A stretch of DNA of 64,000 nt from Chaenocephalus aceratus (Eukaryota > Chordata > Actinopteri > Perciformes > Channichthyidae), in contig CM043788.1 of assembly GCA_023974075.1 (NCBI GenBank), positions 13,419,216-13,483,215 of the forward strand. Reading direction: 5' to 3'. The position numbers and the translations under genes are program-made. Under the pieces are notes generated by a model. The model ran no database searches. It was given only the letters and a program-made list of their open reading frames with translations, and was not told the origin of the DNA. Positions 1 to 12,712 of this stretch are shown here, in pieces. Within the stretch, counting starts at the first letter, position 1, and every line of letters begins with the position of its first letter.

Positions 1-773
1 ATCATATGCAGATTTTCATTATTGTCAAATGTAAAAACGAAAACTTACATCACCTATTTTTTTTATAATCAATTAATCTTTAGTTAATCTGGTAATTTGA
101 TAAACAAGACTTCACTGGCGTCGCTAAACATTTCGTTCTCCTGTGCATGGTGTTAGCCAAAGCCAAGCATTTAAATCAATTCCCAAGGCACCCTCAATTC
201 TTTCATTTATGTTCAGTTCAGTTTCTTAATGGGTTATCTTTAAAAAACAAAAATACTGCACCAATGACTTAAAATGTACACCAACTACAATGGCGTAAAG
301 TGTATGATTGTCTGAAATACATGTAATGTTACAAAAAAGTAATTGTAACAATTGTGACAAACGTTTCGGAAATATATTATCCGAAACATTTGTGAAAAAT
401 GTAACAACTCTGAAGGACCACAGCCTTGCAGTTGTGTAAATGTAAAACATAACGTGCTTTGAGTGAGTAAAATAAAGAACTTAATGTACAGAGGACATCA
501 GTCATAAGAATCAGCATCTGGGCCCTTGCTGTGTGTAACTGCAGATGATTGAGTCTGCAGTTAAAATGTTTTGAAAATCTGTCAAATTTAATAGCATTGT
601 AGTTCAGGAGTGTCATCCATCAGCGACATTAGGGACTATCCTAAATAAATCCTAACTGTGTTGTGAGCTGTTATGTGAGCTCATTAAAACACCTTCTGGT
701 GGAGTATCAAAGTACTTTCCAGAAGTGCAGCACTTACATTTAAATCATATCGCTACTGTATCTGTAGCTGTGT
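1..773. other. Intron, no recognised element
   Basis: AT-rich NOS1AP intron sequence upstream of the first visible exon. I see no coding exon, no terminal inverted repeats and no tandem array. The short open frames have no recognisable motif. Confidence 0.6.
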
Positions 774-1232
774 GTGGATTTAATGACGGGCCCTATTTAT
801 AAGTATTATAAAATTGAAAGCGAAGGCAGTGTAACAGCCAGATGCAATGATTGCAAGGCGGAGGTTCCGCGTGGTGGAAAGAACAGAGCTACGTTCAACA
901 CGACCAATCTAATACGCCACCTGAGAAACAAACACCAACAACAACACGACGAGTACACAGCGGCCACTCAGGTAACGGCACTGAAACAACCGACACTTTC
1001 AGAGACTTTCAAAAGGAAAGAGAAACTGCCCCAGAACAGTGAAAAGGCCAACAAAATAACAGCCAAGATAGCTGAATGCATCGCGTAGGATGACCAGCCG
1101 TTATCGGTTACCTTTTTCTCTCTTAATGCATTGCATAAAGATCGGATCGGGAAAAATCGGTATCGGCAGATTGTCAAAATCAAATGATCGGAATCGGATC
1201 GGGAGCAAAAAAAGGTGATCGGGACATCCCTA
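774..1232 (+). mobile_element. hAT transposon fragment with BED zinc finger
   Basis: From 774 to 1088 an open frame encodes a BED-type zinc finger: YKYYKIESEGSVTARCNDCK, then a basic stretch and LIRHLRNKH, giving a C-x2-C ... H-x4-H arrangement. This is the DNA-binding N-terminus of hAT transposases. The frame ends at 1088, long before a catalytic domain. Downstream are several GATCGG-type repeats and the terminus GGGACATCCCTA at 1221-1232, matching the right TIR of a common teleost hAT family (TAGGGATGTCCC). The matching left TIR is absent upstream, so the element is 5'-truncated and has lost most of its transposase. Confidence 0.8.
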
Positions 1233-3827
1233 ATTGCAGCTGTAATCATCTCCATGGAGGTCAATCAGGCCATCCATCCAGCATACCAACGTTTACATCT
1301 TGCACAAGCAGCACAGTCAACATTTCAGCTGATTAAAACAGTCCCATAAAGACGCTCATAAATGTCAAGACACATAAACACTTACACACTTTGAGACAAG
1401 AACAAAATGGTATGAGTGCTCCAACTCTCTATATTACTCTCTAATATACTCTGCGGAGTGTACTGTATATGCGTGTGCATCTCCTGTCCTTTAATGAAGG
1501 TATCAACAGGTGTTGAATGAGTATAGTGGTAAAAAGAAATGCTAATAAGGCTGTGTAAAATAAATCGTCATTATTTCAGTCCATTCCACCAAACAGTAAT
1601 TGGATGCAAATAAAGGTCAACTGCCCTGCTGACTTTCTTTATGCCAGCTGTGTTTTTTTTGCTGTTTGTTACATGACCTAATTTTCTAGACCTTCATGCT
1701 TGATTGTGTAAAATTGCCCCACGGAATTCAAATGATTATTAAGCATCATAATAGTAATGTGTGTTGTGTGTGCATATGTAGGTGAATATATGATGTTGTG
1801 ATGTGCTACTTTTACTTATTGTGGGCTACTGTTTGTTTTTGATTGATTTTGATGCCAATATTGTTGTACTTCTACTTACGTTTTCTACCTTCAACAGACC
1901 AATTCTGCTCTGTGGTATTACTACTATTACTTAGGTAAAATATCTATGAACTTCAGCCACCACTGATTCTACATAAAACAATCCAATATCACCATTACAG
2001 CTAATGTTGTGATGGAAAACCAGCTAATCTTACATGTTTTCCTTTTAAGTTAAAGGACTTTAGTTATTATGCTTTTGGGGTTTTTCCCTTTCCTGTGTGT
2101 TATATACGTTTTTTTGCATGTAAATGATCTTCAGAATCTTAAATCCCAAAGTTCCTTTCAGAGGGCGTTTCTCAAAATACCAATATGAAGCAGAAAATGA
2201 GCACAATAACATTCGAGCATTTGAATCATTTATTATTTATCTATAAAATGACTGAAGTTGCAAACTCTAAAATCCACAAGATCCACATTTCTTTCTTCTA
2301 AACAATCCATTGCTTTACGTTGAGCACCTGACTGCACACAACTTTCCAAAGCAGGTCAGGAGCTGCTGGAACGTTCAAATAGATGGGTCCCTCAAAGGAC
2401 CCTTGTCAAACCTTGCATTATTTTTGGTCCACCAGAAAACCCCAAAAAACACACACAGCCAGGTCTGCATATCTTTTTCCTGGCTGAAAACTGGCTTGGC
2501 GTTGTTTTTAACTTTACGAACAGTCTGATTTATTGGTTTGCGCTTATGATCCCAGCAGTGGTAAGCAGACATATTCAAAGTTAACATCTTACAGTTTGCT
2601 CTACAGATAAAGAGATACTTAAGAAACCAGTTTTTCTCTTCATCTAATTGGTACTTTCTCCCAGTCTCCACAACTGAAGAACACTTGAAAATGTGTTAAT
2701 GCTGTTATAAACCTACTTCACTGCTCTCATGTGGACCCAAATGCAACCACATTAGATAAAATCAAGACCTTAAAAAGACCAACAAAACACAGCAAAGGAC
2801 AGAGAGTGCGACTGACTGACAGATTAATGTGTTGATAGCTGATTCAGTGAAAAGGATAAACACCATCAGAAGTTTATCTTCAGCAGCAGTGTGACCCTGC
2901 AGATTTTGTTCAACCAGTGCTGCCAGAAACTTTCAAAAGAGACCTTGTACAATCACTTGAAGCTGCCAAAGCTCAATCAGCTTTAAAAAACCTGTGGTGG
3001 CCTCACTCAAATGATGGCTAGAGATATTGACGTTTGTCAGCTTGTCTGAACGCTGTTGCCATATCCTTGCCGCCGTAAGTTTCAATTTTCTCACTTCCTT
3101 GCACCGAGTAGATTTCCCATGAGCATTGATACCCGGGAACATAATTTAATTTGAGCAAATGAGGTGAATCTTGCATCATCTCAGGGATGGAAGACTTTTA
3201 TGACCAAGACTTTTTTTTTTACATACAAATTGCAGGCAAGTGAAGTTTTAATGAGCGTCCACTCCACTTTCAGAAGCATCGTAATGTTTCACCCAGCAGG
3301 ACATGCCAACTAGCCAACGCTGTGAGAGTGCTGAAAGACATAAATAGATACTTCAGATGGTACTTGGAGCTAATGTCTCTCCTGGCTTCTGTGACAGGTG
3401 CTTCTATACAACTCAATTACATCCTACTCATTCAGAACAACATCAGCATGCAGAGAATTGCGGCAGAGGGAGGTAGGGTTTGCATATGCCCTTGCACTAG
3501 CATAGTATTCTTCTAAAACATTAAAGCCACTCTTCACACATGCGTTGTATTGATATGCAAACGCTGACCTTGCTCACAGCTCTGTTAGAGGCAGTGGAGA
3601 CGATGAAGGTTGTCTCAGTCTGATCTTTGGTGTGTAAATTGACTTTGACAGAGGTCTGCATGCCATGCTGTGTTCATTCGGCAGGGCTCTTTGTCATTTG
3701 CTGTGACAAATCGATTCAACATACACGTCAACAGTTGAATTCAAGTGGAGGGGAATGACTGCTTTATTTTGTTTCTTCAATGGCAACGTGTAAAAGAAGT
3801 TCAACTCAATAAGTGACTGTTTAGATG
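1233..3827. other. Intron, no recognised element
   Basis: Intron sequence of ordinary composition. No exon with NOS1AP similarity, no paired TIRs and no long tandem repeat was seen. Open frames such as the 98-codon one at 2375-2671 (minus) show no recognisable domain. Confidence 0.55.
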
Positions 3828-3886
3828 TTACTTTACACAATTGTAATGGTGGACAAAAAGTCCACCATTACAATTGTGTAAAGTAA
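3828..3886. repeat. Near-perfect long inverted repeat (hairpin)
   Basis: The 27-base arm at 3828-3854 is the exact reverse complement of 3860-3886, separated by only five A residues. The arms contain CAATTGTAATGGTGGAC and its complement. It does not coincide with the ends of any element recognised here; the nearest, at 3966, has different termini. Confidence 0.95.
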
Positions 3887-3965
3887 AGTGTGTCTGCTAT
3901 TAGCCTCCAAGCAGCTTAACTCAAGCCCTTTGTCTGGGTCAAGTGCCTTTCTCAAAGGAGTCTTA

Positions 3966-5112
3966 GGCTGCGGCCCCACGAGGACGAAAACGGCTAAACG
4001 CATAGGATTAACGCAAACACAATCGCAAACGGCTTCCGTCCACATGAAATAATTATCCGGATAGTGTCTGCCCACACAAGACCGCTCCGTTTAGCTCCAA
4101 CCGCTGGAGAAGCTGCAGTACATATGCAGGAGCCTCTACGTGGCGCTGTAACTTCCTCCACAAAAGCAGCGAAGAAGCATGGTTGTCATGGTTGCCCTTC
4201 TGTTTATTCTCTGCGGTGGGGGCCGAGGGAACCGGGCAGAGTTTTTCGCCAGTCAGCGTGTATTAAAGTTGAAATCTTCCGGACAAAATGATAAAAGTGC
4301 CGGTCAAAGGTCTTCTTTGTTATTTATTGAGCTTTAAAACAAATGAATAACGACTCTATATAATATAATGATAAAATACACGGAGCCTCTCTTTTTCCTC
4401 CCTCTCTTCAGACAGCGTCAGTGTCTGTCTCATGCAGCAGCTCATCCAGTAATCAGTGACCCGGCCGACAGTAAAAATAAACATATTTATAACTAGTTTA
4501 GTTTGAGAGGTAATTAAAATAGCTAAGGGTGACGATCTGACTTGAAGTGTGTGTTTTGCTGCAGCGGGAGGAGCTGCAGGTGAGCAGAGCTGCGTGTCTC
4601 CGTCCTGTCAGATTAGACTTCACTCGCGAGAGAAAGATAAATAATCTGAATTCAGGGTGCAGTTTACTTTGACGTGGGGGTGAGCAGCAGAGGTGGGGAG
4701 AGGCGGGGCTATTGCCTCATCATTATTGCTGTAGATGTTGCACAAACAACTGTAGCATGGTCAATAGCGTCCGGAGCACGATAGCAACTCTGCGATCCGC
4801 CATTGTTGTTGTTGTTGGTGGCGAAACACTTCAGCACTGGCGCGGGGTAAGCGGAGGTGAGCAGAAGAGGTGGGGAGAGGCGGGGCTATTGCGCAATCAC
4901 TATCAGTGATCTGAAAATGTCCTTATAGGGCGCACACACGGAGCCGTTTGACCCCCCAGAGAGTGGCGTATGCATTTCTATCCACCTTGGGACCCGTTGT
5001 CGTTTCCTCAGTCGTTTAGTGCCGTATTCGGTCGTCCTCGTGTGGCCGAACGGTCTATATGACACTAAACAGTAACGCAAACGACCTAATTCGTCCTCGT
5101 GGGGCCGCAGCC
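3966..5112. mobile_element. PIF/Harbinger-like non-autonomous element
   Basis: The element is 1147 bp with perfect 23-bp terminal inverted repeats starting GGCTGCGGCCCCACGAGG, and TTA immediately outside each end (3963-3965 and 5113-5115). A 3-bp TWA target duplication is the hallmark of PIF/Harbinger. No transposase frame is present. Internally, a roughly 35-bp segment containing GAGGTGGGGAGAGGCGGGGC occurs twice about 176 bp apart (near 4690 and 4868). The superfamily is inferred from TSD length only. Confidence 0.8.
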
Positions 5113-5115
5113 TTA

Positions 5116-5883
5116 TGCTCATTGAGTTTTTCCTGCCAACTTGAAATGATCCCTCCTCGGCACTTACACAGCAGGGTTTTGAACCTCAGTACGTTTTAAA
5201 TACTGTAGCAAGGATTCGAGAAATCTTTAACTACAGAAAGGTGCCATATAAATGCTTGGCATATAATAGTCTTATATGTATAGTTTGACGGTCATGGCGT
5301 GCAATTTTGTCTACAGTAGGTTGCCATCATACAAACATATTCCAAGATCTCCAATAAAACGTATAGATATCAACAACACCTGTGCTACTTGGCTGCACCT
5401 ATTGGTTATTTTTGGTATATTAATTTCTAGATTATTGGTCTAGAAAAATGCAGTTCCTAAACGTTTTGTTTTTGTTTTGTCAGTTAAAAACCCAAATGTA
5501 TTATCTGTAATGTGATATAAAACGGAAAAATACATACATTTGTTTTGCTCTAAACAGCCATTGACATATTAGCATGAATTAAAAGTGATTAAAATGATCA
5601 TCTAAATAATTCTCAATTACTTTCTGTTAATTGACCAATCTATACGTCGTCTAATAATTCTCTATTATACAACGTATTCAAAATATAAGGCAATTTTAAA
5701 TAATAATAACTATAACATATTTATTTCCTCCTTTTTCAGGCTTTTTCAGTAAAATGTCACATCTGGTCATATACAGTAAAAAGGACAAATTGAACTATTT
5801 TCCTCCAATATAAAACCCTGACATTACAAAATGTATGATTTTATACCGGTATGGCGGAGAGATCAAAAGATGTGGTTATAATG
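5116..5883. other. AT-rich intron
   Basis: Very AT-rich intron sequence with no recognised exon or element. Confidence 0.5.
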
Positions 5884-6644
5884 GGAGTGGATGGGAAATT
5901 TGTGTCTAATCTGATTTTGTGCAAAAACTAATAATCCACCAAAATCAATGTTGTTGCTAATCTTTGACATATCCAAGACTGTGATAAAAAAAAAAAAAGC
6001 CGACCCCCCCAACATTTATTATATGGAAAATAACTGCCTTTTTGTGCATGTTTTTCATAGAAAACGCAAATTTATGTTTTCAAACTGGCAGTTCAAGGGT
6101 TAAAATCCTGAACATAATTTAATATTTGGTATTTTTGATCAGGACTGAAGTTGATTGAAAGATTTAACCCCAAAAAGTTTTAAAAAAATATTAATCTGTC
6201 ATTTTAGAGCAGTTTTTGGAAGTGGACATTTTTGTCCCGAATGACTAATTTGTAACTTTTTTGTTCAATCTGATTTTGTGCAAAAACTAATAATGCAAAA
6301 AAATCCATTTTGTTGCTAATCTTTGACATATCCAAGACTGTTATAAAAACAAAAGAGCCAGTCTCCAGATATGTATTTTTGGGAAAATAACTAATTTTCT
6401 CTGTTTTCATCATGAACAAAAACAGCAGTTTCTTTTTTTCAAAATGGCATTTAAAGGGTTAAAATCCTGAAAATGATTACATTTTTGGTATTTCCTATTA
6501 GGGCGGAAGTTGCTTTAAAGATTGAACCCAACAAAGTTGTGAAAAAAAACCTTTTAATATAATGTATTTATCAAAGTCTTTTGCAGTGGATATTTTCGTC
6601 TCGAATGACTAATTTGCGTAGTCCAATCGAATGATACCGGAGGG
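5884..6644. repeat. Direct duplication (~359 bp x2) with piggyBac-like end
   Basis: Two diverged head-to-tail copies of about 359 bp start near 5904 and 6263. Shared blocks include CTGATTTTGTGCAAAAACTA (5911 and 6270), CTAATCTTTGACATATCCAA and AGGGTTAAAATCCTGA. The right edge is ATACCGGAGGG followed by TTAA at 6645-6648. Read in reverse this is TTAA-CCCTCCGGTAT, resembling a piggyBac-type terminus. No matching left terminus was found, so the class is tentative. Confidence 0.6.
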
Positions 6645-6983
6645 TTAAGAGAAAGTTAGCAAACTTAGTTATCAATGTGTAAAAACTTTTCCAATGTTAA
6701 CATCATCATCTGTTGCTGTAGAAGTCCCCTGTAACACAGGATGTCATGGCCTTAACTACATGTAAAGATGGATGGCGCAACAAAAAAAGACAAAAAACTG
6801 CACTTCAACATTTATTCTGATACTATTATTAAGTTATTTAATGGTTTTTTTCTACACCCACAAGTACTCACCAAAAAGTTTAACCAATGTTTTAAATATC
6901 TGAGTCTTTAGCAACGCCACTGTCTACATTTGAACCCACAACAAATAGTAATGTATTGCTGTCTGTCTGTCTTGTTTCCACAG

Positions 6984-7076
6984 TATGAGTTCAAGGTGAA
7001 AAACATCAAGAAGAAAAAAGTCAACATCGTGGTGTCTGTAGACGGTGTGAGAGTGGGCTTGAGGAAAAAGAAAAAA
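6984..7076 (+). CDS. NOS1AP: NOS1AP PTB-domain exon (first visible)
   Basis: This 93-bp, 31-codon exon has phase 0 at both ends. It reads [20 protein letters not shown], then a short GVRV segment and a lysine-rich end, which I recognise as the part of the NOS1AP (CAPON) phosphotyrosine-binding domain that follows the first helix. A pyrimidine-rich tract and CAG precede it, and AAA|GTGAGT follows. NOS1AP is a cytoplasmic adaptor: its N-terminal PTB domain binds partners such as Dexras1 (RASD1), and its C-terminal PDZ ligand binds neuronal NO synthase. The exon joins in frame to 14411-14469. No upstream exon was found in 1-6983, so the 5' part of the gene lies outside the window. Teleosts carry two NOS1AP paralogues, and these exons alone do not tell which this is. 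It cannot be a processed copy, because all splice sites are present. Confidence 0.93.
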
Positions 7077-8477
7077 GTGAGTGACCTTTTCTTTTGTTTG
7101 AACTCTATATTCTCTCTCATCTTCTTATTTGGTGAATTTGATATGTTTTGGTAGAGTTATTTCAGATTTGAAAGCAGGAGGTTTTGATCCTCAAGTCCTA
7201 TAAAATGGTATTCTTTCAAGATGAAGACAAATCTGAATATGATTGTACTAATGTTCAGTAGTCATATAGGCTACAGCCTCTTTTTTTAGTTTCTCATAAG
7301 TTTATATGAAGTTTGTTTAATGAAATAAAGCTTTTTTAATCCATTAAGCTCATACACTTTGTCATAATGATAATCATTTCTTGCTTTCATAGGTCATGAT
7401 TATAAGAATATCTTTAATCTTACAAGTCCTAACTGTAACTGCAACCGGGTTAGGTTCACACCCTCGACCCTTTGCCACATGTTGTCCCTTCGCTTTCCTC
7501 CTTTATCTTTAACTGGTTGGATTATGTTGAACCTCAAAATGCTTGGTGACACAAGCACGCAACACAGAATCAACAAGTGGAAAAGCATCCTCGCAAGGGA
7601 CCTATTTTCTCTGCATGTGGATAAGACACAAGTTCAGTGCATCTTCTACCAAAACCATGGGCACTTGCAGTGAATTGAACAACATTAAAGACAGGTACAA
7701 TAGAGGGTCAGGCGCATAGACAAGACTGTGACAGTTCAATAAAGACATGAAGATGGTAGAGCTCGACGAAAATATGGTTTCAATGATGTCATAGGGTTTT
7801 TTGTGCTAAAGTGCCAATCCAAATGAATTGCCTGCATCCTTTCAGTGACAGGAGGTGGTGATCGATCCTCCTCTTGATTACTTGGCAGACAGAGCAGAGA
7901 ATGGAGACTTTGAAAGGTAGGACAAAGGTCCTGAGAGGAATTTAAAGTATTGGGGAAGATCAAAAAACAGAGAGTTGCTGAAAAGCAAAGAGACAGGATG
8001 AAAATAGAGGAAAGAGTTTACAGATGAGAAGAAAGAGCAAAGATTAACCTGAAGAAGCTGAAGTAGAGGAGTGCTGAGACAAGTGGATCTGTGGTTCCTG
8101 GTGGTGACAGCTGTAATGCTCAGAGACAATCCGGCGTTGAGAATCACAGAGACTCTGACAGGTGGATGGAAACAAACAGAAGCCACTTAGTATTTCCGTC
8201 CATTCTCCTCAGAAAGCGTTTAGTTTTTCATCTTCATTGATCCAGACTTGAAACCATTCACTTTCGTTCAAGGTTCCAGGCTGCTCTGCTGGACTCAGCT
8301 GGAGTCTTGTTTAAATGTGTTTAATATTAATACAACAAGCAGTGACTGTCAAGCATCATCTTGTGTGAGAACTGTTCAGAAGGATAACAGTCTGCCGGGA
8401 CAGGGACTCTTATTGAGTTGTTTTTACTAGATTGCATATTTGTAGGAATAGCTCAAAGATCTGATTCGGTTTTGACA
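7077..8477. other. NOS1AP intron, unique part
   Basis: Intron following the first visible exon, beginning with GTGAGT at 7077. No element, exon or RNA gene was recognised up to the hAT target site at 8478. Confidence 0.6.
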
Positions 8478-8485
8478 TGTTGGTG

Positions 8486-9298
8486 TAGGGGTGGGCGATA
8501 TGACGATATATATCGTCGTGACGATATTAGGTCTCCACGATATGCTTTTTCAGAGATATCGTCCTATCGTGATAAAAAAAAAAAAAAAAAATAGCGGGAG
8601 GGGAAGAGGCTCTCCGTGCGCGGCGCAGGGGGCTATGACAGCGGACGGAGAGCCTCTTCCCCTCCCGCTCCCCCAGCCTCACCTACTGATTTTAATTTCA
8701 CCATATATCAAGCCCGATCGATTTCACAATGTCAGCGCACCTCTGCTTTCGTTCAGTCAGAGTTGTTTGACACGCCCCCAAAGTCCCCGCCCCCTTTCTT
8801 TGCAGCGAGCAACCATAGGGCAACCATAGGGCAGGCATTTCATAAAGGGGCTCCTTATGAAAAGACTAGCAAACGGTGGAAAGACATAACTGACGCTGTG
8901 GCGTTTTATGTTTTTCCCTTCAGTTATGCTAAAGTATTTTATTACACTTCAAGTCTACTCTAAAGTTTACATTTTAATTGTTTGGCACTGACTTTTCCTC
9001 ATTGATGTTTTATGTTTTACTTAGTTATGTTTTACCCTCCTTTTCATGTTTATTGATGTTCACTGCTCACTTGTTCATTCAGGGTTTCATTTCTGAAATA
9101 AAACCAGCTTGAAATGCTATTTTGGTCGGTTACTCCTTTTTGTTTAGTTTCTGTTACCTTGTAGGTGCTTGTACTGTTAAGTAACTTGAAAAATAACCAT
9201 AATAACCGACATGAAAAAATATCGTGATATATATCGTCTATCGTGATACTGCCTGAAAATATCGTGAATAACATATTTTTCAATATCGCCCACCCCTA
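8486..9298. mobile_element. hAT non-autonomous element, intact 8-bp TSD
   Basis: An 813-bp element with TIRs TAGGGGTGGGCGATAT at both ends, flanked by the perfect 8-bp target duplication TGTTGGTG (8478-8485 and 9299-9306). The ends are rich in ATATCG repeats. Inside lies a perfect 25-bp inverted repeat (8593-8617 and 8645-8669) that could fold into a stable hairpin. No transposase domain is recognisable. The intact TSD and TIRs indicate a complete, moderately young insertion. Confidence 0.93.
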
Positions 9299-9306
9299 TG
9301 TTGGTG

Positions 9307-10583
9307 CAAAACGATCAACCGATTATTTTAACCCTTTAGGAAGTCACATCTTATTGGTTTTCTTAGTGGAAAAGAACATACATAGACTCCCGATGATGTG
9401 TTGATATTCTCTGCATTGAATGCCATGTTCAGATGCAGAGAATATTCCCTCTAAATTTTGCACAAACTCGCTCCATTAGCTCCATTGGTTTCCTCCTAAA
9501 ATGATAAAGTATTACATTAACATGGACGGAACTAGACATTTTTATAGTGACTATTAGAATAATTTATTTCCATTTTAGTGCTGCAGTTTGAAGGTTGAAA
9601 AGGTAATACAAATACTTTAGTTACTCTCTATTGGCTAACCGGTTAATTAACATAAAGAATCGAAACAATTGGATCATCAAGGACCTCTCTATTGAATTAA
9701 TGTTACAAAGGGCTATGTATTGAACTCCACTTGTAATTGCACGCAGATGTACACCACGGACATACATTAGGGTCTCATTAAAAGGAGTCTTAATTGAGTT
9801 GTCTGAACGGTCCTCTCAGGAGAAGCTTATTCATTACACCATTATACATGCTCAGTTATGTAAGTGTGTGCGCCAACTTTTGTGTGTGAACAGTAATGTG
9901 CGTGAATGGTTCATGATATGTAGAGTATGTGGATTATTGCTACGACCCCATACCATTACCCTATCGGACAGCTGAGTCTCATGGGTTTTGCAGTTTTGGC
10001 CATCTGCCATATTTAGCATAGCCTTCTGTATTTCGAGAAAGGACTTGCATCAAAACTTATTTCTCACTGTGGCGATGTCTTGCATCCTGTCTTACAGTGT
10101 AAAAGGGGACCATGTATACTCATTTTCAGGTTCACATGTTTTGCCTCTACTGTTTAGTGTTAAATGCTGTTCTCAAAAAGTGCTTTACTTTTCCCATACG
10201 TGCTTCAGCACCTTTTTTTACCCTCTATCAGGAACAAGAGCCCAGCCTTCGCTGATTGACTGGTTAAATGCTCTGCTGTGATTGGTCAACAGCATAGAGA
10301 TGTCTCACCTCTTAGCCTATCAAGTACAATGCGTTGGAGTGTTAGCCAAGAGAAGTGAAAGTGTAACATAGTGATTCCAATGGAGGAGTTTCAAGCAGGT
10401 GTGTGTGGGAGAGAAGGAGGGAACTTTGGGATTTTAACCTTTGCAGACCATTTACATGCACAAAATACACCAACTCTTTTCATGAACCCTTCATTATTAG
10501 ATAAGGGATTGTAGTGTATTCTGATATGTGGTATCTTGCATCATTAGATTCAAAGCCCAAACTGCCTTACAAGGCAGAATATC
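9307..10583. other. NOS1AP intron, unique part
   Basis: No element, exon or RNA gene recognised. Confidence 0.55.
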
Positions 10584-11726
10584 ATCTAACACAGGGGTGT
10601 CAAACTCAAGGCCTGGGGCCAAATCCGGCCCGTGACTTCATTTTCTGTGGCCCCACAAGAGCTTGCAAAGAATATTATATGTTTATTATACGGTTACATG
10701 ATGATTTACAGAAGCACGTTGCCCATAAACTACATGTCCCACAATGCATCTCAAATTAGACTTTTTTCTCAGAATTTGACTTTTTTCTTCTAAATATGCC
10801 TTTTTTCTTAGAATGTGCCCTTTTCTCAGAATTTGACTCTTTTTTTTAAATGTCACTTCTTCTTTTTTTAAATGTCACTTTTGTTTTTTAAATGTCATTT
10901 CTTTTTTGTTTAAGTTTGCAGTTAAAATATTCTGCTGCTTTTCCAAGCCTGTTTACTTTCTTTTCTTCTCTTATCACACATTCAAGCCGCCAGTGTTCAT
11001 ATATCATTTTCAGCATAAAGCATTCCCACTTGCAATTTCTTCAGGAATCACATTCTCTAGTTATGAAGTTATTACCCTATCTGATAATAATCCAATGCAG
11101 AGGCAATAATGTAATATAATACATTATTCTATATATTTATATATGTATTTTTTAGGGCTGTCAAACGATTACAATTTTTAATCAGATTAATCACAGCTTA
11201 AAAATTAATTAATCATGATTAATCACCATTCGAACTATGTCCAACATATGACATTTCCTTATGTATATTGTTGTGGGAATGGAAAGATAAATGAAAGAAG
11301 GTGGATATATCCATTTAACATACAGTAGGCCTATGTATGTTTATTATAACATGTTGCTGTGTGTCAAAATGAAAGACAGCCCACACACCTATCAATCATC
11401 AAACCGTGGGGTCTTAATTCATTACGTGTTGATATCAACGGGGGGAGTAGGCTACTTCAGGAAAGTCGACAGAGGGGAGGGCTAGTGGAGTACTTCGTGA
11501 CTACAGAATGTGAACGTTTGAACAGCTGTTTTAGCGCAGTTCTCCAGTGAGGGGGGGAGTCTCGCTCCGCAGCCGGTTGGCGTAGTTTGGCACAATTACG
11601 TTGTACAGACCAACGTTAACAGCAGCCTGTCTGTGTGTGTCAACATGAAAGACAGCCCACACACCTATCAATCATCAAACCGTGGGGTCTTAATTCATTA
11701 CGTGTTGATTTCTATCAACGGGGGAG

Positions 11727-12712
11727 CAGAGTCCTGCATCGGGTCGGGTACCCGACGGGTGACCCGCAAAAAGGTGATTCGCGGGTGGTATTTTTTGAAA
11801 TGCTTTTTTTCCGGTTCGGTTCTGGGTAAAACAAAGATGATGCGGGTCGGGTCGCGGGTATTGCATAATAAATATATTAAAAATAATAATATTTAGTTTT
11901 AAAGGTGGGGGTAGGTACGTCTGAGAAACCAGCTCGAGATCGCCAGCATTTGAAAATACACAACGGAGAAAATCTGCCACTTCCTTACAGAGCCCCTCCT
12001 CCAACACAACACGAACGCGCACATGACCAATGAGGGCACGCGATAAGTTTGTGCCCCGATGGAAGGCTGACAGGCAGGTAGGCCATCCAGTTATTTTAGG
12101 GCCGGGGTAATTGGTCGTGCTTTTTACAGTATTACGGCTTCCACAGATGACATTTTTTCATGGATTTTTTGTCAAAGCACTTAAGATATTCATTGCTATC
12201 AGGATGTTATGAGCATTCCATGGAATATAACAAAAAGTGTATCTCGAGCCGGTTTCTCAAAATTACCTACCCCACCTTCAATGTTTAAATCCTCAGACCC
12301 TCCCCCCGGGACCGTGCATAATCATAACCTCTGCAGCGCATCAATCGCTGCCTGTGTGCGCCACATTCGAAATGGCTGAGGTGAAGCTCTCTAGCGGAGA
12401 ATACAGCATTTCAATAACACTTCCTCAAGAGCGAAATCCAACGTCTGGGAGGCTTTTGGTGTCATCCTAGATGGAGAAAATAACCAACATCCCACGCTTT
12501 TTGAAACAAATATGCAACTGCGTGTGTTAATAATTGCACGTTTTCACTGCTCATATATATGCGGGTGCGGGTCGGGTTGCGGATATTGTGCCGACGGGTC
12601 GGGTCGGGTTGCGGAACGAATTGGCAATATATGCGGGGGGCGGGTTCGGTATTGCACGTTGCGGGTGCGGGGCGGGAGCGGGTCTTGAAAATCAGACCCG
12701 TGCAGGACTCTG
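11727..12712. mobile_element. hAT element (CAGAGTCCTGCA family), third layer
   Basis: The 986-bp element starts CAGAGTCCTGCATCGGGTCG and ends CAGACCCGTGCAGGACTCTG, flanked by the perfect target duplication CGGGGGAG (11719-11726 and 12713-12720). Both ends carry GCGGGT/CGGGTC repeats. It is inserted in the second copy of the 276-bp duplication of its host, so it arrived after that duplication. Confidence 0.92.
11903..12277. mobile_element. MITE with AGGTGGGG termini, innermost layer
   Basis: A 375-bp element with imperfect TIRs of about 38 bp (AGGTGGGGGTAGGTA ... TACCTACCCCACCT) followed inward by GAGAAACC-GCTCGAGAT. It is flanked by TTAA (11899-11902) and TCAA (12278-12281), which suggests an original TTAA target. 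A relative with intact TTAA flanks is at 57551-57968, and the two share the internal ATTCCATGGAATATAACAAA block. It carries no coding capacity. Confidence 0.85.
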
